A DNA stretch of 64,000 bases from Lentzea albida (GTDB lineage Bacteria; Actinomycetota; Actinomycetes; Mycobacteriales; Pseudonocardiaceae), in NCBI RefSeq assembly GCF_900111005.1, contig NZ_FOFV01000028.1, positions 67,126-131,125 on the forward strand. The letters are read 5' to 3'. The notes under the pieces are model-generated. The model did not search any database and was not told the origin of the DNA. It saw only the letters and a program-made list of their open reading frames with translations. Below, piece by piece: positions 14,401-19,827 of the stretch. Numbering within the stretch: position 1 is the first letter of the stretch; each line of letters starts with the position of its first letter. The position numbers and the translations under genes were made by a program.

Positions 14401-17002
14401 GCTCGCGGAAGGTCAGGACCTCCGCGACCCAGCGCAGGTCGGCCAGCGCCGGTTCCACGAGGGACGAGTGGAACGCGTGGCTGACGGCGAGGCGCGTGCA
14501 GCGATGCCCGCGTTCGGCCAGTATCTCCGCGGCTCCCAGCACCGCGCTCTCGGTACCGGACAGCACCACCGATCCCGGCGAGTTCACCGCGGCGACGCAC
14601 ACGTCGTCGGAGAGGAGATCGCGCACGTCCTGCTCGGTCGCCCTGACCGCGACCATCGCGCCACCGGAGGGCAACGCCTGCATGAGCCGCCCGCGGTGCG
14701 CGGCGAACGCGCTCGCGTCCGCCAACGACCAGATGCCGGCGACGTGCGCGGCCGCGACCTCACCGATCGAGTGGCCGGTGACGTGGTCCGGACGCACACC
14801 CCAGGACTCGAACAGCCGGAACAGCGCCACCTGGAACGCGAACAACGCCGGCTGCGCGTAGGCGGTCTGGTCGAGCAGGGCGGCGTCCGGCGAACCGGGC
14901 TCGGCGAACACGATCTGCCGCAGCGGGCGGTCGAGGTGCGGGTCGATCTCTGCACAGGCCACGTCGAACGCCTTCGCGAAGACCGGGAACCGGGCGTGCA
15001 GTGCCCGACCCATCCGGTTGCGCTGCGCGCCCTGTCCGGGGAAGACGAACCCGACGAGGCCGTGCTTGGCCGTCCCCTGGACCACCGAGGGCGAGGATCC
15101 CCCCTCAGCCACCACGTCGAGACCATCGACCAGTCCGGTCGTGTCGGAGGCGAGCACCACGGCGCGATCGGTCAGGGCCGCGCGTCCGGTGGCGGCAGAA
15201 TAGGCGACGTCCAGTTCGGAACCTGCCGTGCCCAGGCTGGCGCGCAGGAGTCCTGCCTGGGCGCGCAGGGCGGCCTCACCGCGCGCGGACAGCAGCAACG
15301 GAACAGGTCCCTCGTAGGTGCTCTGCTCAAAGCCGGCCGGGTCCTGCTCGGGTGCCTGTTCCAGCACGGCGTGGGCGTTGGTGCCGCTGAAGCCGAACGA
15401 CGAGACGGCGACCCTGCGGGGCCGGCCGGTCGGCGGCCACGGCGTGTTCCCGGTGAGCAGCCGCAACTCCCCCGCCGACCAGTCCACGTGCGGTGTCGGC
15501 TGGTCCGCGTGCACCGTCCTGGGGAGCACGCCGCGGCGCAGCGCCTCGACCACCTTGACGACGCCGACGACACCCGCCGCCGCCTGGGTGTGACCGAGGT
15601 TGGACTTCACCGAGCCCAGCCAGACCGGATCTCCGACCGGCCTCCTGCCGTACACGCGTTGCAGGGCGTGCGCCTCGATCGGGTCACCGAGCGCGGTTCC
15701 GGTCCCATGCGCCTCAACGGCGTCCACATCGGACGGTTCAAGACGGGCGTCCGCCAGCGCCTGGCGAATCACCTGTTGCTGGGCAAGACCGTTGGGTGCG
15801 GTCAGTCCGGCGCTGGCGCCGTCCTGGTTCACCGCGGATCCCCGCAGGACCGCCAGCACCCGATGGCCGCGCGCGCGAGCGGTGGAGAGTCGTGCGAGCA
15901 GCAGGGTCGCGACGCCCTCGCTCCACACGGTCCCGTCCGCGTCCGCGCCGAAGGCCTTGCACCGTCCGTCCGCGGCCAGACCGCGCTGCCTGCTGAACGC
16001 GAGGAACGAGCCAGGCGTCGCCATCACCGCGACACCGCCGACCATCGCGAGATCGCATTCACCGCCGCGCAACGACTGCGCGGCCATGTGCAGTGCGACC
16101 AGGGAGCTCGAACAGGCGGTGTCGACGGTGATCGCGGGACCGCGCAGTCCCAGCTCGTAGGAGATCCGGCCGGAGAGCACGCTGCCCGCGGTGCCGGTGA
16201 TCAGGTGGCCCTCGGCCCCGTCGGGCGCGCGGTCGAGGCCCGGCCCGTACTCGTGGTTCTCCGCTCCCACGAAGACTCCGGTGCTGGTTCCGCGAAGTGA
16301 GGAGGGATCTACTCCGGACCGTTCGAGGAGCTCCCACGCGGACTCCAGCAGCAGCCGCTGTTGCGGGTCCATCGCACGCGCCTCGCGCGGTGAGATGTCG
16401 AAGAAGTCCGCGTCGAAATCCGCAGCGCCGTCGAGGAAACCACCGCGCATCACGTACGTCCGGCCGGCCTGGTCCGGGTCGGGGTCGTAGACGGCGTCCA
16501 GGTCCCAGCCGCGGTCTTCGGGGAACGGACCGATCACCTCGCCGCCGTCGAGCAGCAGGTCCCAGAGCTCGTCCGGGCTCGTGATCCCGCCGGGCAGGCG
16601 GCAGGCGGTGCCCACGATCACGACGGGATCGTCGCCGTCGTCACCGGAACCGCCGCGGTGGGTGGGGGCACCGGCTTCGGCATCTCCCAGGAACAGTCCC
16701 GCGACGTACTCGGCCATCGCTCTCGGGGTGGGGTGGTCGAACGCGAGCGAGACCGGCAGGTCGAGACCGGTGTCCGCGCGGAGCCGGCGGTGCAGGTCCA
16801 CCGCGATCACGGATGTCAGACCCAGGTCGGCCACACCGCGTTCGGCGTCGGCCACCTCGGCCTGCTCGACGCCCAGCGCCGCGGCCAGGTGCTTCCTGAC
16901 CAACGCGAGCGAGGCGTGCACGACCTCGGACCGAGACCGCCCGGAGATCCACCCGTCGAACGAGCCCGGATCGCTGGACGTGTTGTCGGCATCGATCGAC
17001 AT
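1..17002 (-). CDS. Modular type I PKS, chain-initiating protein: loading ACP plus modules 1-3 (3' end beyond the window)
   Basis: This open frame runs without a stop from the ATG at 17002 to the left edge (5667 codons in view). A GAGGTGG ribosome site lies at 17010-17016. Approximate residues, in order: loading ACP 24-94; module 1 KS 124-547, AT 647-980, DH 1009-1300, KR 1480-1654, ACP 1754-1824; module 2 KS 1851-2270, AT 2357-2687, DH 2700-2970, ER 3174-3480, KR 3482-3650, ACP 3760-3830; module 3 KS 3858-4270, AT 4347-4680, DH 4704-4977, ER 5150-5460, KR from 5467, cut by the edge. There is no loading KS or AT, so the starter must be loaded in trans, which fits the discrete acyltransferase at 19828-20739. 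The all-domain readout is starter-CH=CH-CH2CH2-CH2-CH(CH3)-. It is divergent from the starter-supply genes. PKS identity and domain order are certain; the product class is inferred. Confidence 0.96.
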   Translation of the reverse strand, partial: MSIDADNTSSDPGSFDGWISGRSRSEVVHASLALVRKHLAAALGVEQAEVADAERGVADLGLTSVIAVDLHRRLRADTGLDLPVSLAFDHPTPRAMAEYVAGLFLGDAEAGAPTHRGGSGDDGDDPVVIVGTACRLPGGITSPDELWDLLLDGGEVIGPFPEDRGWDLDAVYDPDPDQAGRTYVMRGGFLDGAADFDADFFDISPREARAMDPQQRLLLESAWELLERSGVDPSSLRGTSTGVFVGAENHEYGPGLDRAPDGAEGHLITGTAGSVLSGRISYELGLRGPAITVDTACSSSLVALHMAAQSLRGGECDLAMVGGVAVMATPGSFLAFSRQRGLAADGRCKAFGADADGTVWSEGVATLLLARLSTARARGHRVLAVLRGSAVNQDGASAGLTAPNGLAQQQVIRQALADARLEPSDVDAVEAHGTGTALGDPIEAHALQRVYGRRPVGDPVWLGSVKSNLGHTQAAAGVVGVVKVVEALRRGVLPRTVHADQPTPHVDWSAGELRLLTGNTPWPPTGRPRRVAVSSFGFSGTNAHAVLEQAPEQDPAGFEQSTYEGPVPLLLSARGEAALRAQAGLLRASLGTAGSELDVAYSAATGRAALTDRAVVLASDTTGLVDGLDVVAEGGSSPSVVQGTAKHGLVGFVFPGQGAQRNRMGRALHARFPVFAKAFDVACAEIDPHLDRPLRQIVFAEPGSPDAALLDQTAYAQPALFAFQVALFRLFESWGVRPDHVTGHSIGEVAAAHVAGIWSLADASAFAAHRGRLMQALPSGGAMVAVRATEQDVRDLLSDDVCVAAVNSPGSVVLSGTESAVLGAAEILAERGHRCTRLAVSHAFHSSLVEPALADLRWVAEVLTFREPSIPVISTVTGEFAGADMRSPEYWVHQARAAVRFADAVDTMGAAGVTKVVEIGADAVLSAMVADHLDALVLPALREDEDEVRSVLATLARLHVAGVAVDWRAFFAGSGARRVDLPTYPFQRRRFWMDSRATGADAAGLGLNPAGHPLLGAAVRFAGSDEAVLTGVLSAAAQPWLADHRVNGVVLFPGTAFLELAIRAGDEVGCSAVDELTLEAPLVLPDQGSVQVQVWVGEPNGDGRRSVAVHSRRAEDGAQQWSRHATGVLAARARGVETAFTGQWPPAGVDEVDISGCYAALAEQGFSYGPAFQGLHAVWRRDDEVFAEVGVTADAAAGDFGLHPALLDSVLHALAFSDADESHGVPFSWTDVTLHASGATALRVRLKRTGPDSVSVNAADAEGAPVISVASLALRAAAPFQAVWGDADSVLKLGWVPVEPGVPSSPGSCAVVGDDLFGLVPVLRDNGAEVSPRAVLADAVAADVVLIELTGSGAGTEHVLDTTARALSTLQEFLAEPRFDRSRLVFVTRGAVAAGAEESVVDLAAAAAWGLVRSAQLENPGRVLLVDLDDAEVPPEVLVGGVALTAVGETQLAVRGGVLLAGRMTRLGGLAPAAEHAWDPRGTVLITGGTGGLGRELARHLVVRHGVRHLLLASRRGVVNADLVAELAGHGASVRVVACDVANRDEVAELLGGVSAEHPLTAVVHAAGVLDDGVVDSLTPQRLLSVLGPKAGGAWHLHELTRDLDLAAFVLFSSSAGVLGAAGQANYAAANAFLDGLAHHRRSLGLPAVSLVWGAWEQSTGMTADLSAVDVERLVRSGMPPLSVEQGVALFDVALAADEPVPAPIRFDPAALRTQGDVPAVWRGLVPAVRRRSTASAAIESGVWAQRTAGLDAGERSRAALDLVLGRVTAVLGHADTSSVEPGRDFRSLGFDSLTSVELRNQLASATGLRLPATLVFDYPTPAALAGFLLNEIAGEDAAAPATIGVRSTSDDPIVIVGMACRYPGGVTSPEDLWRLVAEGRDAVTGFPVNRGWDLEGLFDPDPDRPGTSYTRSGGFLHDAGEFDPGFFGMSPREALATDSQQRLLLEVSWEAIERAGIDPVSLRGSQTGVFAGVMYSDYAMLTAGEDFEGYQGNGASPSIASGRVAYTLGLEGPAVTVDTACSSSLVALHWAMQALRAGECSLALAGGVTVMSTPDTFVEFSRQRGLSPDGRCKAFSDSADGVGWAEGIGMLVLERLSDARLNGHQVLAVVRGSAVNQDGASNGLTAPNGPSQQRVIRQALASAGLSPSDVDVVEAHGTGTTLGDPIEAQAVLATYGRDRDRPLLLGSVKSNLGHTQAAAGVAGIIKVVQALRYGVVPQTLHVDAPSSHVDWSEGSVELVTEPVSWPEVGRPRRAAVSSFGISGTNAHVIIEQPEPVAVPEPVDVPVVPWVVSAKSESALAAQVERISSIADGRVDVGSALLGRSMFGHRAVLLASEEGVAEVARGVAGEHGLAFLFSGQGSQRLGMGRGLHERFPVFAEALDEVLARLEPGLRDVMWGADQELLNRTGFAQPALFAVEVALFRLVESWGVTPDFVAGHSIGEVAAAHVAGVLSLDDACTLVRARAGLMEALPSGGAMVAIAATEAEVLPLLGEGVSVAAVNRADSVVVAGDEAAVLEIAARFEDRKTSRLRVSHAFHSPLMEPMLAEFARALEGLSFAEPRIALVSNVTGGLVTDEVCSPEYWVRHVREAVRFADGLRALTDAGASAFLELGPDGVLTGLVEDGLAVPALRKDRDEETSLLTALGRLHVDGVDVDWRGVVPGGRFVDLPTYAFDHEWFWPARSASGANAATLGLEPVRHPLLGAAVSVAGSGEVVLTGRVSTSAQTWLADHEVGGAVLFPGTGFLELAIRAGDQVDCPRVEELTLASPLVLPERGEVQVQVWIGAPGDTGRRQIRIHSRPVVGGAERDWEEHAAGTLAAQPPSGVAVGAGVWPPSGAEPVDVDGCYDVFAGDGFVYGPAFQGLRAAWRSGDDLFAEVVLPETRAAETTGFGVHPALLDSALHVSMLVDEAGGGLPFLWEGVSLHATGAALLRVRVTKNAADSFTLVAVDADGAPVVTVDTLVVRPPLTAAAKAAQPTPESLLRLEWIPAGETAGELVRFGVVGGEEFPLGAAVGEHVAAGSLADAAAAPPEVLVVPVAGDSAGGPRSVAALTSWVLELVQDLLTDERFDHTRVVFVTSGAVAVDSGERVQDYPAAAVWGLVRSVQWENPGRFLLADVGDRDTSPAVLPSLPALMSAGETQVAVRAGVARVARLARLDDSALMPPGPGAWRLAIKDRGSLDNLLLEPCPEVLRPLSGREVRIRVSAAGVNFRDVLSALGMYPGDAGMLGGEAVGVVSEIGPDVTGVRLGDRVMGMVPGGFGPVAVVDERYVVPVPQDWTDEVAAAVPVVFMTAYRGLVGLAGLRAGERVLVHAGAGGVGMAAIQLAQHLGAEVYATASRGKWDVLRSLGIPLERIESSRTVHFQEKFPPVDVVLNALSGEFVDASLRLLREGGRFVEMGKTDVRQPSELSGVDYQAFDVAVLDPDSAQHVLRELVELLRSGALEPLPVTTWDVRRAPEAFRFMSLARHVGKIVLTIPKSWNPEGTVLITGGTGGLGKELARHLVAGGGVRHLLLTSRAGLAAPGVPELVEELEGRGAVVSVSPCDVADREALRELLAAVPAEHPLTAVVHAAGVLDDGVVTSLTPDRFVRVLRPKVDGAWNLHELTRDLDLAGFVLFSSVAGLMGSPGQASYSSANAFLDALAHNCRNSGLPATSLAWGAWQQSGGMTATLSDTDIQRMTRDGMPPLSVEEGLRLFEHALGADEPLTVPLRLDVPAVRAKGEVPALLRALVGGSRRTASRAGASSSSKSLVRRLAELPGDERVRVLVDLVRAEAAAVLGHGSAAALEKGLEFRGLGFDSLTSIELRNRLVAATGLRLPATLVFDHPTPDVLAGFLVRELTGSDDAVVPEDAPAAVTTDDPVVIVGMACRFPGGVTSPDDLWDLVAGGTDAITRIPGDRGWALDAERSATAFGGFLDDVAGFDAAFFGISPREALAMDPQQRLLLETSWEALERAGIDPQSLRGSQTGVFAGASSTDYANLLDAGSEGLVLTGNTTSVISGRVSYAFGFEGPAITVDTACSSALVALHLAAQALRGGECTLALAGGVSIMADSLMYSEFSRQGGLASDGRCKAFADTADGTAWAEGVGVLVLERLSEAERNGHRVLAVVRGSAINQDGASNGLSAPNGPSQQRVIRLALRSAGLATSDVDVVEAHGTGTALGDPIEAQALLATYGQDRERPLLLGSVKSNIGHTQAAAGVAGVIKMVQAIRHGLVPETLHVGEPSSHVDWDGGAVELARGLVEWPAVDRPRRAGVSSFGISGTNGHLILEQAPVADRPDPLDVPLVPWILSAKSPSALSAQVARLSSISEPRVEVAASLLGRSVFEHRAVVLASEDGVAEVARGVAAGDGRPVFVFPGQGAQWQGMGKGLLETSSVFRDSIEACGSALAPWVDWSLTDVLRGSDALDRVDVVQPVSWAVMVSLAALWRSYGVVPAAVVGHSQGEIAAACVAGVLSLEDAARVVAVRSRLIARVLSGKGGMMSVSAGADVVAPYLGRASIAAVNGPSSVVISGDLDDLDRCGAACASAGLRTKRIPVDYASHSAQVELLEAELKDALAGVTARGGAVPWLSTVTGEWVEGSTVDGSYWYDNLRNQVGLHGAIEALSGRGHGVFVECSPHPVLTASIQDAVDAAVVGTLRRDDDSLARVLTSLAEAFVHGVDVDWRQVVPAGTGVELPVYPFQHERFWPRGTGFAGDVAAVGIASATHPLLGAAVPVAGSGEVVLTGRLSLATHPWLGDHRIGGQVLFPGTAFLELAIRAGDEVGCGLVEELTLAAPLVLPESGAVQTQVWIGVADEHGRRELRVHSRPADGGESGWTQHATGTLAVEALGSTADGEAWPPAGAEPVDLDACRESFAEAGFDYGAAFQGLRVVWLRGNEVFAEAELPEHVHDGSSYGIHPALLDAALHATSHLDLGEDAGMLPFSWRGVSLHASGASFVRIRSAKNEDGSVALTALDPEGSPVLSVASLSFRPVHRAAAPTATPASLLRVRWIPADVVAPASDVSFGVLGTEWEMGIATVAGSLRELTSAPPDHVLVPIAGREAPRRVTSEVLNLVQEFLADERFGASRMVFVTRGAVAVDRDDTVVDVAASAVWGLVRSAQSENPDRFLLVDADDPTSVAEAVRTSAPGETQLAVRGGAVHAARLGAVDSLVPPVGVPWRLDSRAKGSLDALSLVPCADVLEPLTGREIRVRVTAAGVNFRDVLTALGMYPGDDVLLGAEAVGHVAEIGPEVTGVRPGDRVMGLFTAAFGPIAVMDERHVVRVPPDWTDEVAASVPAVFTTAYHGLVDLAHLRAGERVLVHAGAGGVGMAAVQLARHLGAEVFATASEGKWDVLRSLGVADDHIASSRTTEFGHRFPGVDVVLNSLAGEFVDASLALLGDGGRFVEMGKTDIRQLTGAGGVDYLPFDLSEVHPDRVQRILLDLVDLFEEGALQPLPVRTWDVRRAPEAFRFMSLAEHVGKIVLTMPREWDPDGTVLITGGTGGLGTELARHLVSTRNVRHLLLVSRTGETEPGFLDEIAGLGAVVTVANCDVADRSALAEVLGTIPPEHPLTAVVHAAGVLDDGVLGSLTPERLDAVMRPKVDAAVHLHELTRDLDLPGFVLFSSLAGVVGNAGQANYAAANAFLDRLAEHRRSRGLAGISLAWPLWERATTMTSALGSTDVRRMENDG
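5510..11449 (-). other. PKS module 2: KS-AT(malonyl)-DH-ER-KR-ACP, fully reducing
   Basis: The AT carries GHSIGE and HAFH (about 9383-9410), predicting malonyl-CoA. The DH motifs are intact (DHEVGG...PGT; YGPAF; DSALH). The ER spans about 6560-7480, with the dinucleotide motif HAGAGGVGMA, followed by a KR with a complete nucleotide motif. Predicted outcome: a methylene. The KS-to-AT part is strikingly similar to the module at the right edge of the window, suggesting sequence exchange between the two PKS proteins. Confidence 0.9.
11530..16630 (-). other. PKS module 1: KS-AT(malonyl)-DH-KR-ACP
   Basis: The KS has an intact active site (VDTACSSSL, about 16090-16130). The AT has GHSIGE and an HAFH specificity motif (about 14466-14488), predicting malonyl-CoA. 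The DH keeps the DHRVNG...PGT histidine motif, the YGPAF box and a DSVLH second motif, so it should be active. The KR is B-type (VLDDG) with Ser and Tyr intact. There is no ER between DH and KR. Predicted outcome: an alkene directly next to the starter-derived chain. Confidence 0.9.
16720..16930 (-). other. Loading ACP domain with an atypical LGLTSV phosphopantetheine site
   Basis: This acyl carrier domain is the first domain of the protein, only about 24 residues from the start codon, with no KS or AT before it. The attachment serine sits in LGLTSV instead of the LGFDSL seen in every extender ACP here, so the Asp before the Ser is replaced by Thr. A free N-terminal ACP of this kind is typical of synthases whose starter is delivered by a stand-alone acyltransferase, as in macrolactam and marginolactone PKSs. 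The divergence probably reflects recognition by that partner (inference). Confidence 0.88.
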
Positions 17003-17051
17003 CGGCGGACCACCTCGGAAAAGACCGGCTGGGCAACGGCAGTGCGCTCGG

Positions 17052-17057
17052 ATCGTA
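17052..17057 (-). promoter_or_regulatory. Candidate -10 box (TACGAT) for the loading PKS gene
   Basis: Read on the minus strand this is TACGAT, about 50 bp upstream of the PKS start codon. A 17-18 nt spacer would place the -35 hexamer inside the PAS-LuxR-like site at 17070-17085, the geometry described for PimM-controlled polyene promoters. No transcription start is known. Confidence 0.35.
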
Positions 17058-17069
17058 GGGTCGGCGCAA

Positions 17070-17085
17070 CTCGGAGATCCCCTAG
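17070..17085. promoter_or_regulatory. PAS-LuxR (PimM/AmphRIV-type) operator-like site between divergent genes
   Basis: On the minus strand the site reads CTAGGGGATCTCCGAG. The published PimM consensus, as I recall it, is CTVGGGAWWTCCCBAG; 13 of 16 positions fit. It lies in the 215-bp gap between the loading PKS (minus) and the amidase gene (plus), overlapping the expected -35 of the PKS promoter. A second site with the same CTAGGGG core lies in the other divergent gap at 22286-22301. The rest of the gap holds only a short inverted repeat, TTCCGG-4 nt-CCGGAA at 17132-17147, of unknown role. Confidence 0.42.
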
Positions 17086-17217
17086 AAGAGATCCGTCCGG
17101 ACGCGGTGACTCCGGCCATGGTCTGGGTGATTTCCGGTGGCCCGGAACCAGAAGATGTGAGCGCTGGACGTCCCGGGCCACGACCGGGTCCGGCACAGGT
17201 CTTGGAGGGACCACATC

Positions 17218-18015
17218 ATGAGGCTCGCGTGCTGGCAGGCTGAGGCGCAGAACGAGTCGGTGGACGGACACGTCCACCGACTCGCGGACGCGGCGCGGCG
17301 TGCTCGCGGGGCCGGCGCGGACCTCCTCGTCACGCCGGAGCTGTCACTGACCGGGTACCGCACGCACGGTCCGGACGTCGAGCACGCGGCGTACCTGGCG
17401 GCGGAGGCGGCCGGCAGCGCGGCATCGATCGCCGCACGCGAGGGCGTGGCAATCCTGTACGGCTGTCCGGAGAGGACGGCAGAAGGCACGTACAACACCG
17501 TTCAGCTCGTCGACGCACGAGGTGAAGTGGTCGCGGTCCACCGGAAGTCGCACCTCTTCGGCGACGCGGAAGCCGCGGTCTTCGACAGGGGCGACGGGGC
17601 TGTCGTCCAGGCCCGGGTCGCCGGCGTCACCGTGGGATTGCTGATCTGCTACGAGGTCGAGTTCCCCGAGCTGGTCCGGGCCCACTCCCTGCGAGGGACC
17701 CAGCTGCTCGCCGTGCCCGGTGCGCTGGCCAGGCCGTGGAGCGTCGTCACGCGCACCCTGGTGCGCGCCAGGGCTTTCGAGAGCCAGCTGTACGTGAGCT
17801 ACGTCAACTGGTCCGGTGTGGACGGAGCGGTGAGTTACTGCGGTCTGACCAGGGTGGTGACCCCGCACGGCCGGGTGCAGACGGCGCCGGAGCACGGCGA
17901 GGCGCTGCTGGTGGCCGACATCGATCCGGCCGAGATCGTCGCGGCCCGGCTCCAGACGCCGTACCTGGCCGACCGGCGCCCCGACTTGTACCAGGACCTC
18001 GTCACCGAGCGCTGA
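17218..18015 (+). CDS. Carbon-nitrogen hydrolase (nitrilase superfamily), probable omega-guanidino/aminoalkanamide amidase for starter supply
   Basis: A 265-residue single-domain nitrilase-superfamily protein with the complete Glu-Lys-Cys triad: Glu41 in TPELSLTGY, Lys110 in HRKSHLF and Cys144 in LLICYEVEFPE. The ATG at 17218 is preceded by GGAGGGA at 17204-17210. The family cleaves amide or nitrile C-N bonds in the cytosol. The next gene, 32 bp downstream in the same direction, encodes a tryptophan-2-monooxygenase-type flavoprotein; that class turns an amino acid into the amide one carbon shorter. The pair therefore most likely converts an amino acid to the shortened acid, with arginine to 4-guanidinobutyramide to 4-guanidinobutyrate the best precedent (marginolactone clusters). 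Lysine (5-aminovalerate) or an aromatic amino acid cannot be excluded by sequence alone. Confidence 0.88.
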   Translation: MRLACWQAEAQNESVDGHVHRLADAARRARGAGADLLVTPELSLTGYRTHGPDVEHAAYLAAEAAGSAASIAAREGVAILYGCPERTAEGTYNTVQLVDARGEVVAVHRKSHLFGDAEAAVFDRGDGAVVQARVAGVTVGLLICYEVEFPELVRAHSLRGTQLLAVPGALARPWSVVTRTLVRARAFESQLYVSYVNWSGVDGAVSYCGLTRVVTPHGRVQTAPEHGEALLVADIDPAEIVAARLQTPYLADRRPDLYQDLVTER

Positions 18016-18047
18016 GGCACGACACTGCCAGAGAGGCGGGCATCGCC

Positions 18048-19706
18048 ATGACCCCTGCCCCGACCGACCAGCTCGCCATGCTCATCCCCGACTTCCCGTT
18101 CAGCTACGACGAGTGGTTGCGCCACCCGGCCGGGCTGGGCCAGGTTCCCGCGGACCTGCACGGCACTCCGGTCGCGGTGATCGGCGGTGGCATCTCGGGT
18201 CTCGTCGCGGCGTACGAGCTCATGCGGATGGGCCTGCGACCCGTCGTGTACGAGGCGGGACAGCTCGGCGGGAGGATGCGGTCGGCGGGATTCCCCGGCC
18301 ACCCCGGCTGCGTGGCCGACCTGGGCGCGATGAGGTTCGCGCCGACCGCCCGGACGTTGTTCCACTACATCCACGAGCTGGACCTGCCCACCTCACCCTT
18401 TCCCAACCCCCTCGCGCCGTGCACTCCCAGCACCGTGATCAACCTGAACGGCGTGACGCACCAAGGCCGCTCGCAGATGCTGCTGCCCTCGATCTACCAG
18501 GAGGTGGCCGACGCCTGGGACAAAACGCTGCGGGACAAGGCCGAGCTCTTCACGATGGAGGACGCGATCCGCCGCAGGGACGTCGACCTGATCAAGGTGG
18601 TCTGGAACCGCCTCGTGCACCGACTCGACGACCAGTCGTTCTACGGTCTGCTCGCCGACTCCGCGGCGTTCACCTCGTTCCGGCACCGCGAGATCTTCGG
18701 CCAGGTCGGTTTCGGCGCGGGCGGCTGGGACACGGACTTCCCCAACTCCGCGCTCGAGATCCTGCGCGTCGTGTACGCCCACGCGGACGACGGCGAACAG
18801 GTCAGCATCGTCGGTGGCGCGCAACGCCTTCCGCTGGGCCTGTGGTCCCACTCGCCGGCACGGATGGCGCGGTGGCGGCCGGGAACCACGATCGCCTCGC
18901 TCAACCACGACGCGCCCCGGCCCGGCGTGACCCGACTCGGCAGGGACGGTGCGGACATCCTTGTCGAGGACGCGGGCGGCGGACTCTCACGCTTTCCGGC
19001 CGTGGTGTTCACACCGCACGTGTGGACGCTGCTGGGATCGATCGACTGCTCCGCCGAGCTGCTCAGCGCACCGCAGTGGACAGCTGTCGAACGGACGCAC
19101 TACATGAGTTCGTCCAAGCTGTTCGTGCTCAGCGACCGCCCGTTCTGGCTCGACACCGACGAGCACACCGGTGAGCACGCGATGGGGATGACCCTCACCG
19201 ATCGCAGCCCTCGTGGCGTCTACCTGTTCGACCACGGCCCCGACCGGCCCGGGGTCATGTGCCTGTCGTACACCTGGAACGACGACTCCGCCAAGTTCCG
19301 CACCATGACCGACCAGCAGCGGCTCACCGTCCTGTTGCGACGGCTGAGCGCGATCTACCCCGGTGTCGACATCGCCTCCCACGTCATCAGCGAGCCCGTC
19401 ACCATCTCCTGGGAGAACGAACCGCTGTTCATGGGTGCGTTCAAGCAGAACCTGCCGGGCCAGTACCGCTACCAGCGCAGGCTGTTCACCCAGTTCGTGC
19501 AGCGGGACGCACCGGCCGCCCAGCGCGGCTTCTTCCTGTGCGGTGACGACGTCTCGTGGCTCGGCGGTTTCGCGGAGGGGGCTGTCACGAGCGCGCTGAA
19601 CGCGGTCTGGGGTGTGATGAACCACCTCGGCGGCGGTACCGATCCGACGAACCCAGGTCCTGGTGACCGGTTCGACGAGCTCGCTCCGGTCGAGCTGCCC
19701 CTCTGA
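18048..19706 (+). CDS. FAD-dependent L-amino-acid monooxygenase (amine oxidase family), probable arginine oxidative decarboxylase
   Basis: A 552-residue flavin amine oxidase-family protein. The ATG at 18048 follows an AGAGAGG ribosome site at about 18030; longer in-frame readings upstream overlap the amidase gene and are rejected. The FAD dinucleotide motif is GGGISG at residues 46-51, with GGRM at 74-77. The C-terminal FAD block around residues 493-520 contains FFLCGDD and GGFAEGA. Length and layout fit tryptophan 2-monooxygenase/lysine or arginine monooxygenase, which decarboxylate the amino acid oxidatively to an amide. The adjoining amidase, ligase and acyltransferase complete a starter-unit route. 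The substrate is not readable from sequence; arginine is inferred from the matching gene set in azalomycin/ECO-02301/desertomycin-type clusters. The gene ends convergently with the acyltransferase. Confidence 0.87.
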   Translation: MTPAPTDQLAMLIPDFPFSYDEWLRHPAGLGQVPADLHGTPVAVIGGGISGLVAAYELMRMGLRPVVYEAGQLGGRMRSAGFPGHPGCVADLGAMRFAPTARTLFHYIHELDLPTSPFPNPLAPCTPSTVINLNGVTHQGRSQMLLPSIYQEVADAWDKTLRDKAELFTMEDAIRRRDVDLIKVVWNRLVHRLDDQSFYGLLADSAAFTSFRHREIFGQVGFGAGGWDTDFPNSALEILRVVYAHADDGEQVSIVGGAQRLPLGLWSHSPARMARWRPGTTIASLNHDAPRPGVTRLGRDGADILVEDAGGGLSRFPAVVFTPHVWTLLGSIDCSAELLSAPQWTAVERTHYMSSSKLFVLSDRPFWLDTDEHTGEHAMGMTLTDRSPRGVYLFDHGPDRPGVMCLSYTWNDDSAKFRTMTDQQRLTVLLRRLSAIYPGVDIASHVISEPVTISWENEPLFMGAFKQNLPGQYRYQRRLFTQFVQRDAPAAQRGFFLCGDDVSWLGGFAEGAVTSALNAVWGVMNHLGGGTDPTNPGPGDRFDELAPVELPL

Positions 19707-19758
19707 CCACCTCGTCCCGATCCCCACGTGCGGCTCTTGCACTGTGCCGCAGAGCGAA

Positions 19759-19787
19759 AGCCCCGCCTACCGACCGGTAGCGGGGCT
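19759..19787. terminator. Bidirectional hairpin between convergent genes
   Basis: AGCCCCGC pairs perfectly with GCGGGGCT, and inside it TACCG pairs with CGGTA around a 2-nt loop, with one bulged C. The hairpin lies midway in the 121-bp gap between the stop codons of the monooxygenase (plus) and acyltransferase (minus), as expected for a shared terminator. No clear U-tract is present. Confidence 0.68.
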
Positions 19788-19827
19788 GGAACGCAGGAGT
19801 TCTTCCCGGGGATCTGCCGCGAGAACC

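Noticed and set aside
1..17002. Aromatic (p-aminobenzoate) starter as in candicidin-type heptaenes
   Set aside because: Candicidin-type loading has a CoA-ligase domain fused to the PKS and PABA synthase genes; here the first PKS has only an ACP and the neighbours are an amino-acid monooxygenase and amidase.
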